A program made the translations under genes and the position numbers. The notes under the pieces were generated by a model, which did not search any database, had not been told where the DNA came from, and saw only the letters and a program-made list of their open reading frames with translations. From an uncultured Clostridia bacterium (GTDB lineage: Bacteria > Bacillota > Clostridia > Oscillospirales > Ruminococcaceae), in contig CAMCFA010000001.1 of NCBI GenBank assembly GCA_945873955.1, positions 358,759-422,758 on the forward strand: DNA of 64,000 nt, given 5' to 3'. Positions 26,252-35,399 of this stretch are shown here, piece by piece; the stretch's first letter is position 1, and each line of letters starts with the position of its first letter.

Positions 26252-26707
26252 ATGTGGAACAAGGATAAGTCGATAATTCTTTCAGCCGTGATAATCAAGA
26301 TGATCTACGCCGCGATTGCCGTATGCTGCGTCGCCGCGCCGTTTCTGGTGAGGTACTACGACGAAAGCGTGGTGATCCCCCGGGGAGAAAGCTCGGTTTT
26401 CCTGCCGCTGCTGGTGACGCTGTACTGCATTGTGCCGCCGGCGGTAACGGCAATGGTATCGCTTGATATGCTGCTTGCCAACATCAGAAAGGGGCAGCCG
26501 TTCATCAGCAGGAACGTTACGCTGCTGCGGATCATCTCCTACTGCTGCTTTGCGGTGTCGGTGCTGTTCATTTATTTCTCGTTTCTGAAACCGTTCGGGT
26601 TTGCGATAGTATTCGCGGCGGCGTTCTTCGGGGTCATACTCCGGGTTGTGAAGAACTGCTTTGAGCAGGCGGTGGCGCTCCGGGAAGAAAACGACCTCAC
26701 GGTCTGA
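26252..26707 (+). CDS. DUF2975-type membrane protein
   Basis: A 151-residue protein with four hydrophobic segments, matching the DUF2975 pattern of small membrane proteins encoded beside a short XRE regulator. GGGAGG precedes the ATG. The next gene starts 12 bases downstream. The pair is widespread in Firmicutes and may form a membrane-sequestered regulator unit; no function is established that I can name with certainty. Confidence 0.75.
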   Translation: MWNKDKSIILSAVIIKMIYAAIAVCCVAAPFLVRYYDESVVIPRGESSVFLPLLVTLYCIVPPAVTAMVSLDMLLANIRKGQPFISRNVTLLRIISYCCFAVSVLFIYFSFLKPFGFAIVFAAAFFGVILRVVKNCFEQAVALREENDLTV

Positions 26708-26719
26708 AAGGCGGCAAAT

Positions 26720-26929
26720 ATGGCGATAATCGTTAATCTTGACGTAATGATGGCAAAGCGGAAGATCTCCTCCAACGAACTTGCCGAAAAAATAGGTATC
26801 ACCCCCGCCAACCTCTCGGTGCTGAAAACCGGAAAAGCAAAGGCTGTGCGGTTCTCCACGCTGGAAAAGCTGTGCGAAGTACTCGCCTGCCAGCCGGGGG
26901 ATATTCTGGAATACCGCGACGGGGAGTAG
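26720..26929 (+). CDS. Small XRE/Cro-type DNA-binding regulator
   Basis: A 69-residue protein that is essentially one helix-turn-helix: SNELAEKIGITPANLSVLKTG then FSTLEKLCEVLACQPGDIL, the YozG-like pattern. It is co-transcribed with the DUF2975 gene and probably autoregulates the pair. Confidence 0.88.
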   Translation: MAIIVNLDVMMAKRKISSNELAEKIGITPANLSVLKTGKAKAVRFSTLEKLCEVLACQPGDILEYRDGE

Positions 26930-26939
26930 CAGCCTCTCT

Positions 26940-26995
26940 GCGGAACTCCCGCATCTCCCTGCGGAGTTCTGCGCCCTTTCGATTCCTTATTTTTA
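26940..26995 (+). terminator. Possible terminator or attenuator before the DUF4173-like gene
   Basis: GCGGAACTCC (26940-26949) pairs with GGAGTTCTGC (26963-26972), followed at some distance by a T-rich stretch. It could end the XRE transcript or modulate readthrough. Confidence 0.5.
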
Positions 26996-27017
26996 CTTAT
27001 TTGGAAAGGATTACATC

Positions 27018-28580
27018 ATGGACGATATGACAAACAACATCACACCGGAGTTCCCGCAGGAAACTCAAAACCAGCAGATACCACAATACACCCAGGCCTG
27101 CCCCGCCCCGCAGGCGACCACGGGAGCGCTCCCGCCAAAGCCCATATACAGCCGCGCGGACGCGGCGTTCGCGTGGCTGTGCTTCGCACTGGGATTCCTG
27201 TTCGCAAGGTACGTCACGCAGTTCGCCGGAGGACTGTGGGGCGGTATCTTCTGGGCGTGCTTCGGGACGCTGGGGGCGGTCTGCACCAGAGTAAAGCGGC
27301 TGAAAACCTCCGCCGCGCAAAAAGCCGTGTTCGCGGTCGCGGAGACGTTCTGCCTTGTGCCGCTGTTCTGCACGAACGGCTTCATTAACGTACTGGCGGC
27401 GTGGTTCTCTTTCCTGCTGATGTTCTACCTCTGTATCACTATAAGCGGCGCGGAGCTGTTCGGAAAGCACTTTGTTTCCGATCTTCTCATGAGCGTGTTT
27501 GTGCGCCCGTTCAAGAGCTTCGGCTGCGCACCGGCGGCGGGCTTCTCCCCGATAAAGGGCAAAGCGCCGCTCAAAACCTTCGGGTATGTGCTGATAGGTC
27601 TGGTGATAGCAGTTCCGCTTACCGTAGTTGCTGTGATACTGCTTATCCTGTCCGACGGCTTCTTTGAGGACGTCATGAGCGGCTTTTTCCACTCACTGCC
27701 GGCGCTTTCGTTCAGTCTGATATGGCAGATAATTTTCGGCGCGCTGATAGGCATGTTCCTGTTCGGGGCGTTATATTCCGCCGCAAAGCCGGTACCGGGC
27801 TACGACCCGGCGGCGCCCTCCTGCCGAATTCTTCCCCCGGTGATCGCCTACACCGCAGTGACCCCGGTTTGCGTGTTCTACCTTGTGTATGTGATAACCC
27901 AGTTCGTGGGGCTGCAAAACGCGCTTTCAAACCCGTCGGAGTACGCACGGCGCGGCTTCTTTGAGCTGTGCTTTATCGCGGTGATAAATCTTGTGGTGAT
28001 CTCGCTGATCCAGCTATTCACCGCCCGCCGAAACAACGACCGCAAGCCTGCCGCGCTCAAATTTTACACGACCATGATCTCCGGCTTTACGCTGCTGTTC
28101 ATTGCCTCAGCGTTCAGCAGAATGGCGCTGTATATCGGGCAGTACGGGCTGACCCCGCTTCGGGTGTATACCTCTTGGTTCATGGGGCTGCTGGCGGTGG
28201 TTTTCGTGGTTATCATCATCAGTCAGTTCGCTGAAATACCAATGTGGCGGGTGCTGTTCGTGGGATTTACGCTGATGTTCGGGGTACTGTGCTTCGGCAA
28301 TATCGACGGGCAGATCGCGCGGTACAACGTGGGCTTCGCACAGTCCGGCGGTGAGCTTGACCTCTCTGCTATGCGCGAACTGAACGGCATGGCGTGCGAG
28401 CCGCTGGTCGAATTGCTGGAATCCGGCGATACTTTGCCGGAGGGCGTTTCCGCCAGACAAATAGAGGTCTTTCTCGCTGCTGAACTTCAAGACATGCAGC
28501 AGCAGGACGGCTTCGCGTATTTCAGCATACCGCGCCAGACGGCGATAGAAGCAGTCAGCCGTGCAGGTGTGAACGGCTGA
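27018..28580 (+). CDS. DUF4153/DUF4173-type polytopic membrane protein
   Basis: A 520-residue protein. A Pro/Gln-rich cytoplasmic N-terminus (about 1-45) is followed by about twelve hydrophobic segments and a soluble C-terminal tail of about 70 residues. YARRGFFELCFIAVINLVV matches the DUF4153/DUF4173 family, which is often found near sensory or regulatory membrane genes; no activity is known to me. GGAAAGG precedes the ATG. It is probably in the same expression neighbourhood as the DUF2975/XRE pair. Confidence 0.75.
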   Translation: MDDMTNNITPEFPQETQNQQIPQYTQACPAPQATTGALPPKPIYSRADAAFAWLCFALGFLFARYVTQFAGGLWGGIFWACFGTLGAVCTRVKRLKTSAAQKAVFAVAETFCLVPLFCTNGFINVLAAWFSFLLMFYLCITISGAELFGKHFVSDLLMSVFVRPFKSFGCAPAAGFSPIKGKAPLKTFGYVLIGLVIAVPLTVVAVILLILSDGFFEDVMSGFFHSLPALSFSLIWQIIFGALIGMFLFGALYSAAKPVPGYDPAAPSCRILPPVIAYTAVTPVCVFYLVYVITQFVGLQNALSNPSEYARRGFFELCFIAVINLVVISLIQLFTARRNNDRKPAALKFYTTMISGFTLLFIASAFSRMALYIGQYGLTPLRVYTSWFMGLLAVVFVVIIISQFAEIPMWRVLFVGFTLMFGVLCFGNIDGQIARYNVGFAQSGGELDLSAMRELNGMACEPLVELLESGDTLPEGVSARQIEVFLAAELQDMQQQDGFAYFSIPRQTAIEAVSRAGVNG

Positions 28581-28668
28581 CTGCATGTTGTGACATCTGA
28601 ATCATCTCTTGACAACCCCTGCCCGCAGGAGATAATATGTTTCCGGCAGGATCCCTGCCAATGTATAT

Positions 28669-29511
28669 TCACTGTCGTGACGTAATTTCAGATGTGAAGT
28701 GCCTTTCATTCTGCTGAACGAACTCCCTCGGTGATATCCCCGTCTGCCTTGTGAACGCCTTATAAAAATTTGAATAGGTAGAAAAGCCGCACATATCACA
28801 GACGGTCTTGGGAGGCTCACCGCACTCCAGCAGCTCTTTGGCAAGGTTGACCTTCTTCATTAGGATATACTGATGAACAGTGGTGCGGGTGTGCTCCCGG
28901 AATTTATGGGAAAGGTAATACTTGGACACAAAGAATTCCGCGGAAAGCTGCTCCAGCGAGGGCGCGTCGGCAACGCTGCGGTTTATCCGGGAGATCACCT
29001 GCCGGATAAGGTCCGGGGGCTGCTCTGCGGCTGCCGGAGCGGCACGGAAACTCTCAAGTATATCCCCAAGTATCAGCGAAATGCAGCTCTCCGCTATACA
29101 GAACGAAAGCGTATTCTCCGGCGGGAACACTCCAAGCAGTTTATCGAACAGCGCCGTCAGCCCCCTCAGAGCTTCGCCCTCAAATGATACGCGCCGGGTG
29201 TTCTTTTCCGCAGTCATGCGGTTTATTTCGCTGATGAAGCCGGATATTCCCTCGTTCCCCGCGGCGTAATGCCCGTATATCCACAGCACGTACCGGTCGT
29301 ATGGGTACTCTCCCTCAAAAACAGGACGGTGGAGCTTCCCCGGCGGGATAACCAGAACATCTCCTTTCGACAGGGTGAAGCTCTCGTTTTCAACGTAATA
29401 TTTCACGTTTCCGTCCACGAAAAAGTATATCTCATAGAAGTCGTGACTGTGAAAATATATGGGCTTGGTATAATTATCCTTGTTGTGTGAGATCTGAAAG
29501 CAATTCTTCAT
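28669..29511 (-). CDS. AraC-family regulator, divergent from the GH2 gene
   Basis: A 280-residue regulator: cupin-like N-terminus with FHSHDFYEIYFFVDG and LSKGDVLVIPPGKLH, and a C-terminal double helix-turn-helix with SKYYLSHKFREHT and VCDMCGFSTYSNFYKAF. The ATG at 29511 lies eight bases after a TATAAT box, so the transcript would be nearly leaderless; an in-frame TTG at 29556 lies upstream of the promoter and is rejected. It is divergent from a GH2 glycosidase, its likely target. Confidence 0.87.
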   Translation of the reverse strand: MKNCFQISHNKDNYTKPIYFHSHDFYEIYFFVDGNVKYYVENESFTLSKGDVLVIPPGKLHRPVFEGEYPYDRYVLWIYGHYAAGNEGISGFISEINRMTAEKNTRRVSFEGEALRGLTALFDKLLGVFPPENTLSFCIAESCISLILGDILESFRAAPAAAEQPPDLIRQVISRINRSVADAPSLEQLSAEFFVSKYYLSHKFREHTRTTVHQYILMKKVNLAKELLECGEPPKTVCDMCGFSTYSNFYKAFTRQTGISPREFVQQNERHFTSEITSRQ

Positions 29512-29518
29512 ATATAGA

Positions 29519-29547
29519 ATTATACAGCAATTTTTGAAATATTTCAA
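29519..29547 (-). promoter_or_regulatory. Promoter of the AraC gene with 14-bp palindrome
   Basis: Minus-strand TTGAAA (29547-29542), 17-base spacer, TATAAT (29524-29519). The -35 lies inside the perfect palindrome TTGAAATATTTCAA (29534-29547), a candidate operator. Confidence 0.7.
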
Positions 29548-29624
29548 GCATATCAAGGCAATTTATGATATTTTATTTCGCAGGATAATGTGATATCATA
29601 GAGAAAACGAAAGGAGCGATACCC

Positions 29625-31358
29625 ATGGAATACTACGAGCGCGAATACTTTGAGAAGCTCTCTACCGCAGATGATATGATATACGACCGCTTTCGGAAAA
29701 AGGAATCTCTGAACGGAAGCTGGCACTATGCCGTCGATCAGTACGACACCTGTATCCGACAGAAGTGGTATGAGGAGCACTACTACGACGAGGGCGGGAA
29801 TTCTCTCCCGGTGGACTTCTCATTTGACGAGTGGGAGATGATGACCCTCCCCTGCTGCTGGAACACCACCGACAGAATGTACGCTCTCTATGAGGGAAGC
29901 ATGATCTTCACCCGGAAGTTTCTCTACGCAAAGCGGGACTACAACGAGCGCATGATACTTAAGATCGGCGCGGCGAACTATCTCTGCCGGGTGTTCATCA
30001 ACAAGAAATTCGTCGGCATGCACCGCGGAGGCTCTACCCCCTGCTATTTCGACATCACGGAGTATCTCCAGCCGGAGAACCGCATTATAATTCAAGCGGA
30101 CAGCACCCGGCGCAACGAGCAGGTGCCGCCCTCCAACACCGACTGGTTCAATTATGGTGGTATCTACCGGGATATCGAGCTTATCCGCGTACCGAATGTA
30201 CACATCAAGGATTTCAGAATTGCCCTTGAACCGGGAAGCGAATTTCACAAGATACGCGCTTCTGTCACCCTGTCGCAGCCGGTCTCCGCTGACGCAAAGC
30301 TCACCATTGACGGGCTTTGCGTGCAGGAATTCCACGTTTCCGACGGCAGGGGGGAGATACTGTTCGACGCGCAGCCGGAGCTGTGGTCCACGGAGCGCCC
30401 GAAGCTGTATGACGTTTCTGTAAGCTGCGCAGGCGACAGCGTTCGGGACAGGGTCGGCTTCCGGGAGATACGCGTTGACGGCATGGACATAGTGCTTAAC
30501 GGCAAGCCGCTGTTCCTGCGCGGAATAAGCTGCCACGAGGACAGCGTACCCAACGGCAAAGCGCTCACCGACGAGGAACGTCTGGAAAATATCCGCGCCG
30601 CAAAGGAGCTGGGCTGCAATTTCATGCGGGTGGCGCACTACCCGCACAGCGAGCGAATGTCCCAGCTTGCGGACGAAGTCGGTCTGCTTCTCTGGGAGGA
30701 GATCCCGGTATACTGGGAGATACATTTCTGGTCGGAGGACACCTACAACGACGCCGAAAACCAGCTCTGCGAGCTGATAAACCGCGATTATAACCGCGCC
30801 AGCGTGATAATCTGGTCGGTGGGCAACGAAAATCAGGACACCGACGACCGGCTGAAATTCATGGGCGGTCTTGCGGAATGCGCCCGCCGCTGCGACGGCA
30901 CAAGACTGGTTTCCGCCGCGTGTCTGGTGAATTTTGCCAAGAACGCTATCGATGACAGGCTGGAGCAGTGCCTTGACATCATCGGCGTGAATGAATACTG
31001 CGGCTGGTACACCGCAGATCTCCGCATGCTGCCGGAGTTGTTTGAGAACAGCCACCCGCAAAAGCCTGTCATAATCACGGAATTCGGCGCGGATGCCTAC
31101 CCGGGGCTGCGCGGGACTATCACGGATAAAGGTACCGAGGACTGCCAGGCATACGTCTATGAAAAGCAGATTGAAAACATCAGAAAGATACCCTATATCC
31201 GCGGCATGACCCCGTGGATACTGCACGATTTCCGCTGTCCCAGAAGGACCTCTGTGAACCAGAAATACTTCAACACCAAGGGGCTGCTCTCCGCGGACAG
31301 GAATCACAAAAAGCTGGCTTTCTATGTGCTGAAAAAATTCTACGATTCTTTTGAATAA
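29625..31358 (+). CDS. GH2 glycosidase, probably beta-glucuronidase-like
   Basis: A 577-residue cytoplasmic retaining glycosidase: sugar-binding jelly-roll, immunoglobulin-like middle domain, then a TIM barrel. The acid/base is Glu402 (SVGNEN) and the nucleophile Glu486 (ITEFGAD). NEYCGWY aligns with the corresponding beta-glucuronidase segment. FNTKG (Asn550, Lys552) matches the N-x-K motif that binds the uronate carboxylate in beta-glucuronidases, so glucuronide or galacturonide substrates are likely. The loop typical of drug-glucuronide-active enzymes seems absent. Beta-galactosidase activity is the alternative. Confidence 0.85.
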   Translation: MEYYEREYFEKLSTADDMIYDRFRKKESLNGSWHYAVDQYDTCIRQKWYEEHYYDEGGNSLPVDFSFDEWEMMTLPCCWNTTDRMYALYEGSMIFTRKFLYAKRDYNERMILKIGAANYLCRVFINKKFVGMHRGGSTPCYFDITEYLQPENRIIIQADSTRRNEQVPPSNTDWFNYGGIYRDIELIRVPNVHIKDFRIALEPGSEFHKIRASVTLSQPVSADAKLTIDGLCVQEFHVSDGRGEILFDAQPELWSTERPKLYDVSVSCAGDSVRDRVGFREIRVDGMDIVLNGKPLFLRGISCHEDSVPNGKALTDEERLENIRAAKELGCNFMRVAHYPHSERMSQLADEVGLLLWEEIPVYWEIHFWSEDTYNDAENQLCELINRDYNRASVIIWSVGNENQDTDDRLKFMGGLAECARRCDGTRLVSAACLVNFAKNAIDDRLEQCLDIIGVNEYCGWYTADLRMLPELFENSHPQKPVIITEFGADAYPGLRGTITDKGTEDCQAYVYEKQIENIRKIPYIRGMTPWILHDFRCPRRTSVNQKYFNTKGLLSADRNHKKLAFYVLKKFYDSFE

Positions 31359-31362
31359 CACA

Positions 31363-31392
31363 AAAGCGGCATACCGTAATGCGTGCCGCTTT
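31363..31392. terminator. Convergent bidirectional terminator
   Basis: AAAGCGGCA pairs with TGCCGCTTT; shared by the GH2 gene (plus) and the anti-sigma gene (minus). Confidence 0.85.
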
Positions 31393-31396
31393 GACT

Positions 31397-31801
31397 TTAT
31401 TTGAAGTGCTTTGTCATTGTCAGGATATTTTCGCCGTTTTCGTAGGCGTAGCTTACCTCGTCCATAGTCTTTTTCATCATGAAGATCCCCAGTCCGCCTA
31501 TCTGGCGCTCATCAACGGAAAGGGTGATGTCCGGATCCGGCTTTGCCAGCGGGTCGAACGGAACGCCGCCGTCTGCCATTCGGAACGTTACGCTGTTATC
31601 CCCCGGCTCAATGGAGTAACGCACTGTGCCTTCCCTGCCGGGATAGGCGTAATGCGCCACGTTTACAAACATTTCCTCTATCGCGACGGTGATCTGCATG
31701 ACAGACTTCGCAGGGCAGCCTGCCTGTTCAAGCTGCTCCTCGGTAAACAAAAGCACCTCGTTAAGTGCAGAGATATCCGCCGGGAACGTTCTATCCGCCA
31801 T
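31397..31801 (-). CDS. RsbW/SpoIIAB-like anti-sigma factor (HATPase_c)
   Basis: A 134-residue GHKL-fold protein with an N-box IEEMFVNVAHYAY (Glu42/43, Asn47), G1 box MADGGVPFDP and G2 box IGGLGIFMMKK. This is the short serine-kinase/anti-sigma type that phosphorylates STAS antagonists in partner-switch systems. The start at 31801 follows GGAGGTG; a longer frame upstream lacks a binding site. It lies 136 bases downstream of a STAS-kinase fusion gene on the same strand, its likely partner. No sigma factor is in the window. Confidence 0.88.
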   Translation of the reverse strand: MADRTFPADISALNEVLLFTEEQLEQAGCPAKSVMQITVAIEEMFVNVAHYAYPGREGTVRYSIEPGDNSVTFRMADGGVPFDPLAKPDPDITLSVDERQIGGLGIFMMKKTMDEVSYAYENGENILTMTKHFK

Positions 31802-31937
31802 ACTCACACCTCCATTTTCATTTTTGTAATCCAACATAAACATAGCGGTATCGTCATACTGCTGAGCCGCTCATAATTATAAAGCCGGCTATGTAGATCA
31901 GCAGTTCGTCATGAAAGTACTTCTTACTTTGACCGTG

Positions 31938-33164
31938 TTAAAACAGCGCGGTCAGTCTTTCGATTTCGTCAAGAACTTCCTGCGGCTTTTTAAAATATTT
32001 GGAAGTAAGCACCGCCTTTATGCCCAGCAGATATTCGCGCTTCAGTTCGTCGGAAACAGTGTTTAGCGCGGCGCCGGCTGCAATGATCATCATTCGTATC
32101 TGCGCGAAGATCTTCACAAGCTCCCTTACCGCTTCGGTATCTTCCGGGGTAAAGCCGCTGAAATACATATCAAACACCTTATTGAAAAACAGCACGGCGG
32201 TCTTGTTGTCCATACCGATAAGCTGGTTTGTTCGATTGTCTTCGTACTCTGCCATGATGACGAACGGGAGATACATGTTTCCCAGCTCGAATATCGGGTG
32301 ACCTGTGCTGGTGTCCGCCATGTCGATAAGCAGCAGCTCCCCGTCCTGCTCAAAAATGTTATGGGTGTGGAAGTCCCCGTGAATGAGCGTATCTCTCTCC
32401 GGAACTGCATAAAACAACTTGAACAGGAGTTCCATTTCCTCCGGTGTAAACACCTCCCAGCCCTTTACATAACGGTTCAAATGATCGATCTTTTCAAGGG
32501 AGGTCTGCTTGAAGGAACGGAATGCCCCCTTGCTGTCACGGGTGGAAGCAAGCAGCTTGAGCAGCTTCGTCGCCTGCCGCGCGTAATCGTCTATCTTGGA
32601 AGGGTTTCCGCAGATATCCTCGCTGAAAGCGTGTGCGTTTATCAGCTCGTACACGTTGCCGTAACGATTCCCTACCTTTACGGTATCAAAGGGGATCGCA
32701 GTCGGCACTCCGCAGATGAACGCCGCCTTTGCGCTCTCTTTCTCGCGGATTATGTCCTCGTAGGCCACGCTGTCGGTGAAAACCTTAACGATCGTGTCGT
32801 TATCCAGCTTGTAGGTCGTTCCGAAAGCGCCTCTGCCTATCACCCGGCAGCCGTCTACCGAAACCTGCCGCAGCGCTTTCTTGATGTCCATTATATCGGT
32901 AAAGCCTGTCATGTTCAGCACCTCGTACACTTCGGCGCTGACGTTGATCAACTGGGTATTGGCTATCTTTTTCTTTAGTTTCAGCAGTACTCTCAGTCCT
33001 ACACTGGATATGTATTCCAGTTTTTCCGCGTCGATAACGGCATAAAGCGGGGCATACTGCTCCACTGCGTCAAAAATTGCCTTTTCCGTTTCCGCGGCAT
33101 TGCCGGAATCAACCCGTCCGTCAAGCCGTATCAGCAGCACGCTGCCATTAATAAATGTCGTCAT
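31938..33164 (-). CDS. STAS domain fused to APH/choline-kinase-like kinase
   Basis: A 408-residue fusion. Residues 1-100 are a STAS (anti-sigma antagonist) domain with YISSVGLRVL, where Ser53/Ser54 occupy the phospho-acceptor position; the Asp usual before it is Ile. Residues about 105-408 are an aminoglycoside/choline-kinase fold with IGRGAFGTTYKL (nucleotide loop), IVKVF (Lys127), HGDFHTHN (catalytic Asp264, Asn269) and LIDMAD (metal Asp281). Similar APH-like paralogs are known in gut fibre degraders but uncharacterised. With the RsbW-like neighbour it suggests a partner switch with a second kinase input. Small-molecule phosphorylation remains possible. Confidence 0.85.
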   Translation of the reverse strand: MTTFINGSVLLIRLDGRVDSGNAAETEKAIFDAVEQYAPLYAVIDAEKLEYISSVGLRVLLKLKKKIANTQLINVSAEVYEVLNMTGFTDIMDIKKALRQVSVDGCRVIGRGAFGTTYKLDNDTIVKVFTDSVAYEDIIREKESAKAAFICGVPTAIPFDTVKVGNRYGNVYELINAHAFSEDICGNPSKIDDYARQATKLLKLLASTRDSKGAFRSFKQTSLEKIDHLNRYVKGWEVFTPEEMELLFKLFYAVPERDTLIHGDFHTHNIFEQDGELLLIDMADTSTGHPIFELGNMYLPFVIMAEYEDNRTNQLIGMDNKTAVLFFNKVFDMYFSGFTPEDTEAVRELVKIFAQIRMMIIAAGAALNTVSDELKREYLLGIKAVLTSKYFKKPQEVLDEIERLTALF

Positions 33165-33347
33165 AAGCCTCTCCTATTCATGATCTATTTTTCTGAGCCG
33201 GACGCTATCTTTGCTGAAAACGCCACGGCAGCTTATTGATTAAAATGCTTTTTTATGACATCACACAAAGTATGACAAAAGTTGTACAAAAGATAGTCAC
33301 ACAAAGTAATTTAACAACGATACCACAGATATCGTAACGCGAACATC

Positions 33348-34169
33348 TCAACGCATACACAGCTCCCAGAACGCGACAGCGCTTGCGGCGGCGACATTCA
33401 GCGAATCCACGCCGTTAGTCATGGGTATCTTCACGGTGTAGTCGGAGTTCGCTATGGTGCTTTCGCACAGCCCCTCGCCCTCAGTGCCTAGAAGTATAGC
33501 AAGACGCTCCTCGGCTCTGAGCGCCGGGTCGCGGATATCAAGGGTGTTCTCCCGCAGCGCCATAGCCGCGGTCTTGAAGCCCATTCCGTGCAGCAGCTCC
33601 ACGCCGCATTCCTGCCACTCCCGCTCGCTGTCCGCGATGTAAGTCCACGGGACAAGGAACACATTCCCCATGCTCACCCTTACCGCGCGGCGGTAAAGCG
33701 GGTCGCAGCAGCCGGGAGTCAGCAGCACCGCCTCTACCCCCATTGCGGCGGCGGAGCGGAACACCGCGCCGATGTTGGTGGGATTCACCACGCTTTCAAG
33801 CACAGCAATGCGATTTGCGCTGCGGCACAGTTCTTCGGCGGCGGGGAGCTTCTTCCGGCGCATGGCGCAGAGAAAACCCTCGTTCAGATTATATCCAGTC
33901 AGCTTCTGCATGACCTCGCCCCCGCAGAAGTACACCGGCGCCTCGCCTGCCATGTCAAGCAGCTCCTCGCGTCGCTCGGCGAACCTCCGCTCCACCAGCA
34001 GGGACTCCGGGCTGTAACCTGCTTCCAGCGCACGGCGGACTACCTTGCTGGTCTCCGCGATGAACAGCCCCTCCTGCGGCTCATAGTAATGCAGAAGCTG
34101 GGACTCGTTCAGCGCGGTGTACGGCTTCAGCGGCTCGGCAGTTAGGTCGCTCATCTCAATAAAGGGCAT
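33348..34169 (-). CDS. TrmH/SpoU-family RNA 2'-O-methyltransferase
   Basis: A 273-residue SPOUT methylase. An N-terminal substrate-binding domain (EPQEGLFIAET, about 30) is followed by the SpoU core: VNPTNIGAVFRSA, LLGTEGEGL and IPMTNGVDSLNVAAASAV, which form the trefoil knot. The target (rRNA or tRNA ribose) cannot be assigned. The start at 34169 follows AAAGGTGA; in-frame codons upstream lack a binding site. It stands alone. Confidence 0.9.
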   Translation of the reverse strand: MPFIEMSDLTAEPLKPYTALNESQLLHYYEPQEGLFIAETSKVVRRALEAGYSPESLLVERRFAERREELLDMAGEAPVYFCGGEVMQKLTGYNLNEGFLCAMRRKKLPAAEELCRSANRIAVLESVVNPTNIGAVFRSAAAMGVEAVLLTPGCCDPLYRRAVRVSMGNVFLVPWTYIADSEREWQECGVELLHGMGFKTAAMALRENTLDIRDPALRAEERLAILLGTEGEGLCESTIANSDYTVKIPMTNGVDSLNVAAASAVAFWELCMR

Positions 34170-34245
34170 TATTTCACCTTTTAAAGCGCTATGCCGGATC
34201 TTTACGGCATATTTGCTCTCCTCTCGCAATATTATGTACAAGTAT

Positions 34246-34275
34246 ATTTTACCATGACTTAGGGGTTCCTGTCAA
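34246..34275 (-). promoter_or_regulatory. Promoter of the SpoU-family gene
   Basis: Minus-strand TTGACA (34275-34270), 18-base spacer, TAAAAT (34251-34246). The -35 sits in the inverted repeat AGGGGTT-N6-AACCCCT, a possible operator. Confidence 0.7.
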
Positions 34276-34416
34276 CCCCTGAGTCCGGCACAGTGCGCCG
34301 GTTTCAGCCGCAGCGGACAATTTTTTTGTTTCGGCGCGATCCCGCTGACAGACACGCATTGCAGTATTTTTTTATCGCTTGTACACGATAAGTTGCTGAA
34401 ACATGCAAAAAAACAC
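34276..34416. other. Intergenic region between divergent promoters
   Basis: Contains a small hairpin CCGGC-N7-GCCGG (near 34292-34308) and an eight-T run; I see no gene here. Confidence 0.4.
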
Positions 34417-34445
34417 TTGCATTAAGAAGTGAAAAGTGATATAAT
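34417..34445 (+). promoter_or_regulatory. Promoter of the PHP-malic enzyme-metF operon
   Basis: TTGCAT (34417-34422), 17-base spacer, TATAAT (34440-34445). Confidence 0.8.
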
Positions 34446-34510
34446 ATTTAATAGCGTATGTACTCAAATGTCCGGCGCACGCCGGAGCGATATACAGACG
34501 AGGTGACTTA

Positions 34511-35359
34511 ATGAAAGCAGATCTACATTGCCACACTACAATTTCCGACGGCTCTCTCGGCATATCCGATGTTATCCGTCAGGCTGACAGGGACGACGTC
34601 CGCTGTCTTGCCATAACCGACCATGACAGCCTTGCTTCGCTGTCCCGCTCGGCAGTCCTCGGAAAGCGCTACAACGTTACGGTTATCCCGGCGGTGGAAT
34701 TCTCCGCCTTTGATAACGTCAGAAAACGTAAGGTACATATCCTCTGCTATATGCCCGCAAAGCCGGACAGACTTGAGGGACTGTGCCTGCGCACCTCCAC
34801 CGGAAGAATGGAGCTTGGAAAGCGCATGGCGGTGAAAGTCCTCGACAAGTACCCCATAACGCTGGAGAGTATCCTGCGGTATTCCGCGGGGAGCAAGGCG
34901 ATTTACAAATGCCACATAATGCACGCGCTCATGGACTACGGCTACACCACTGAGCTTTATGGCGATGTGTACGACTCCATTTTCGACGTCAAGGACGGTA
35001 TCTGCGCGCAGGACGTTGCAGCGGAGGCTGATTTCTATCCGGACGTGCATTTCGTCACCACGCTGATAAAGGCAAGCGGAGGTATCTCCGTCATGGCGCA
35101 CCCGACGGTATACGACAGTATTGATCTGCTGCAAGAGCTTGCGGCTTCCAAAGAGATCGACGGCGTTGAGGTATGGCACCAGAGCGCCGACGAGTCCACC
35201 CAGAACCAGCTTCTGGATATCGCGAAGCAGCATGATCTGCTCACCACCGGCGGCTCGGACTTCCACGGCTTCTACAATCACTACGCGATACAGATCGGCT
35301 CTAACCTCACACCAGAGGACACGCTGAATAAGATAATCAACCACAAGGGAAAGGCATAA
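34511..35359 (+). CDS. PHP-domain metal-dependent phosphoesterase
   Basis: A 282-residue PHP protein. Metal ligands are visible in DLHCHTTISDG (residues 4-14), ITDHDSL, VIPAVEFSA, and SDFHG near the C-terminus. The compact size fits the YciV/TrpH-like group that dephosphorylates 3',5'-nucleoside bisphosphates or oligonucleotides, which is inference. GAGGTGA precedes the ATG. First gene of a five-gene operon. Confidence 0.87.
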   Translation: MKADLHCHTTISDGSLGISDVIRQADRDDVRCLAITDHDSLASLSRSAVLGKRYNVTVIPAVEFSAFDNVRKRKVHILCYMPAKPDRLEGLCLRTSTGRMELGKRMAVKVLDKYPITLESILRYSAGSKAIYKCHIMHALMDYGYTTELYGDVYDSIFDVKDGICAQDVAAEADFYPDVHFVTTLIKASGGISVMAHPTVYDSIDLLQELAASKEIDGVEVWHQSADESTQNQLLDIAKQHDLLTTGGSDFHGFYNHYAIQIGSNLTPEDTLNKIINHKGKA

Positions 35360-35399
35360 TTTCCCGCGGCAAATCATAACAGAAGAAGGACAGACTAAA

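Noticed and set aside
28587..28668. Possible promoter with TTGACA near 28611
   Set aside because: A TATAAT-like box (GATAAT) is roughly placed, but the site faces the 3' end of a convergent AraC gene with no plus-strand gene behind it, so it is probably fortuitous.
29820..31361. 513-codon open frame on the minus strand
   Set aside because: It is fully antisense to the GH2 gene, which carries both catalytic Glu motifs; the antisense product has no family features.
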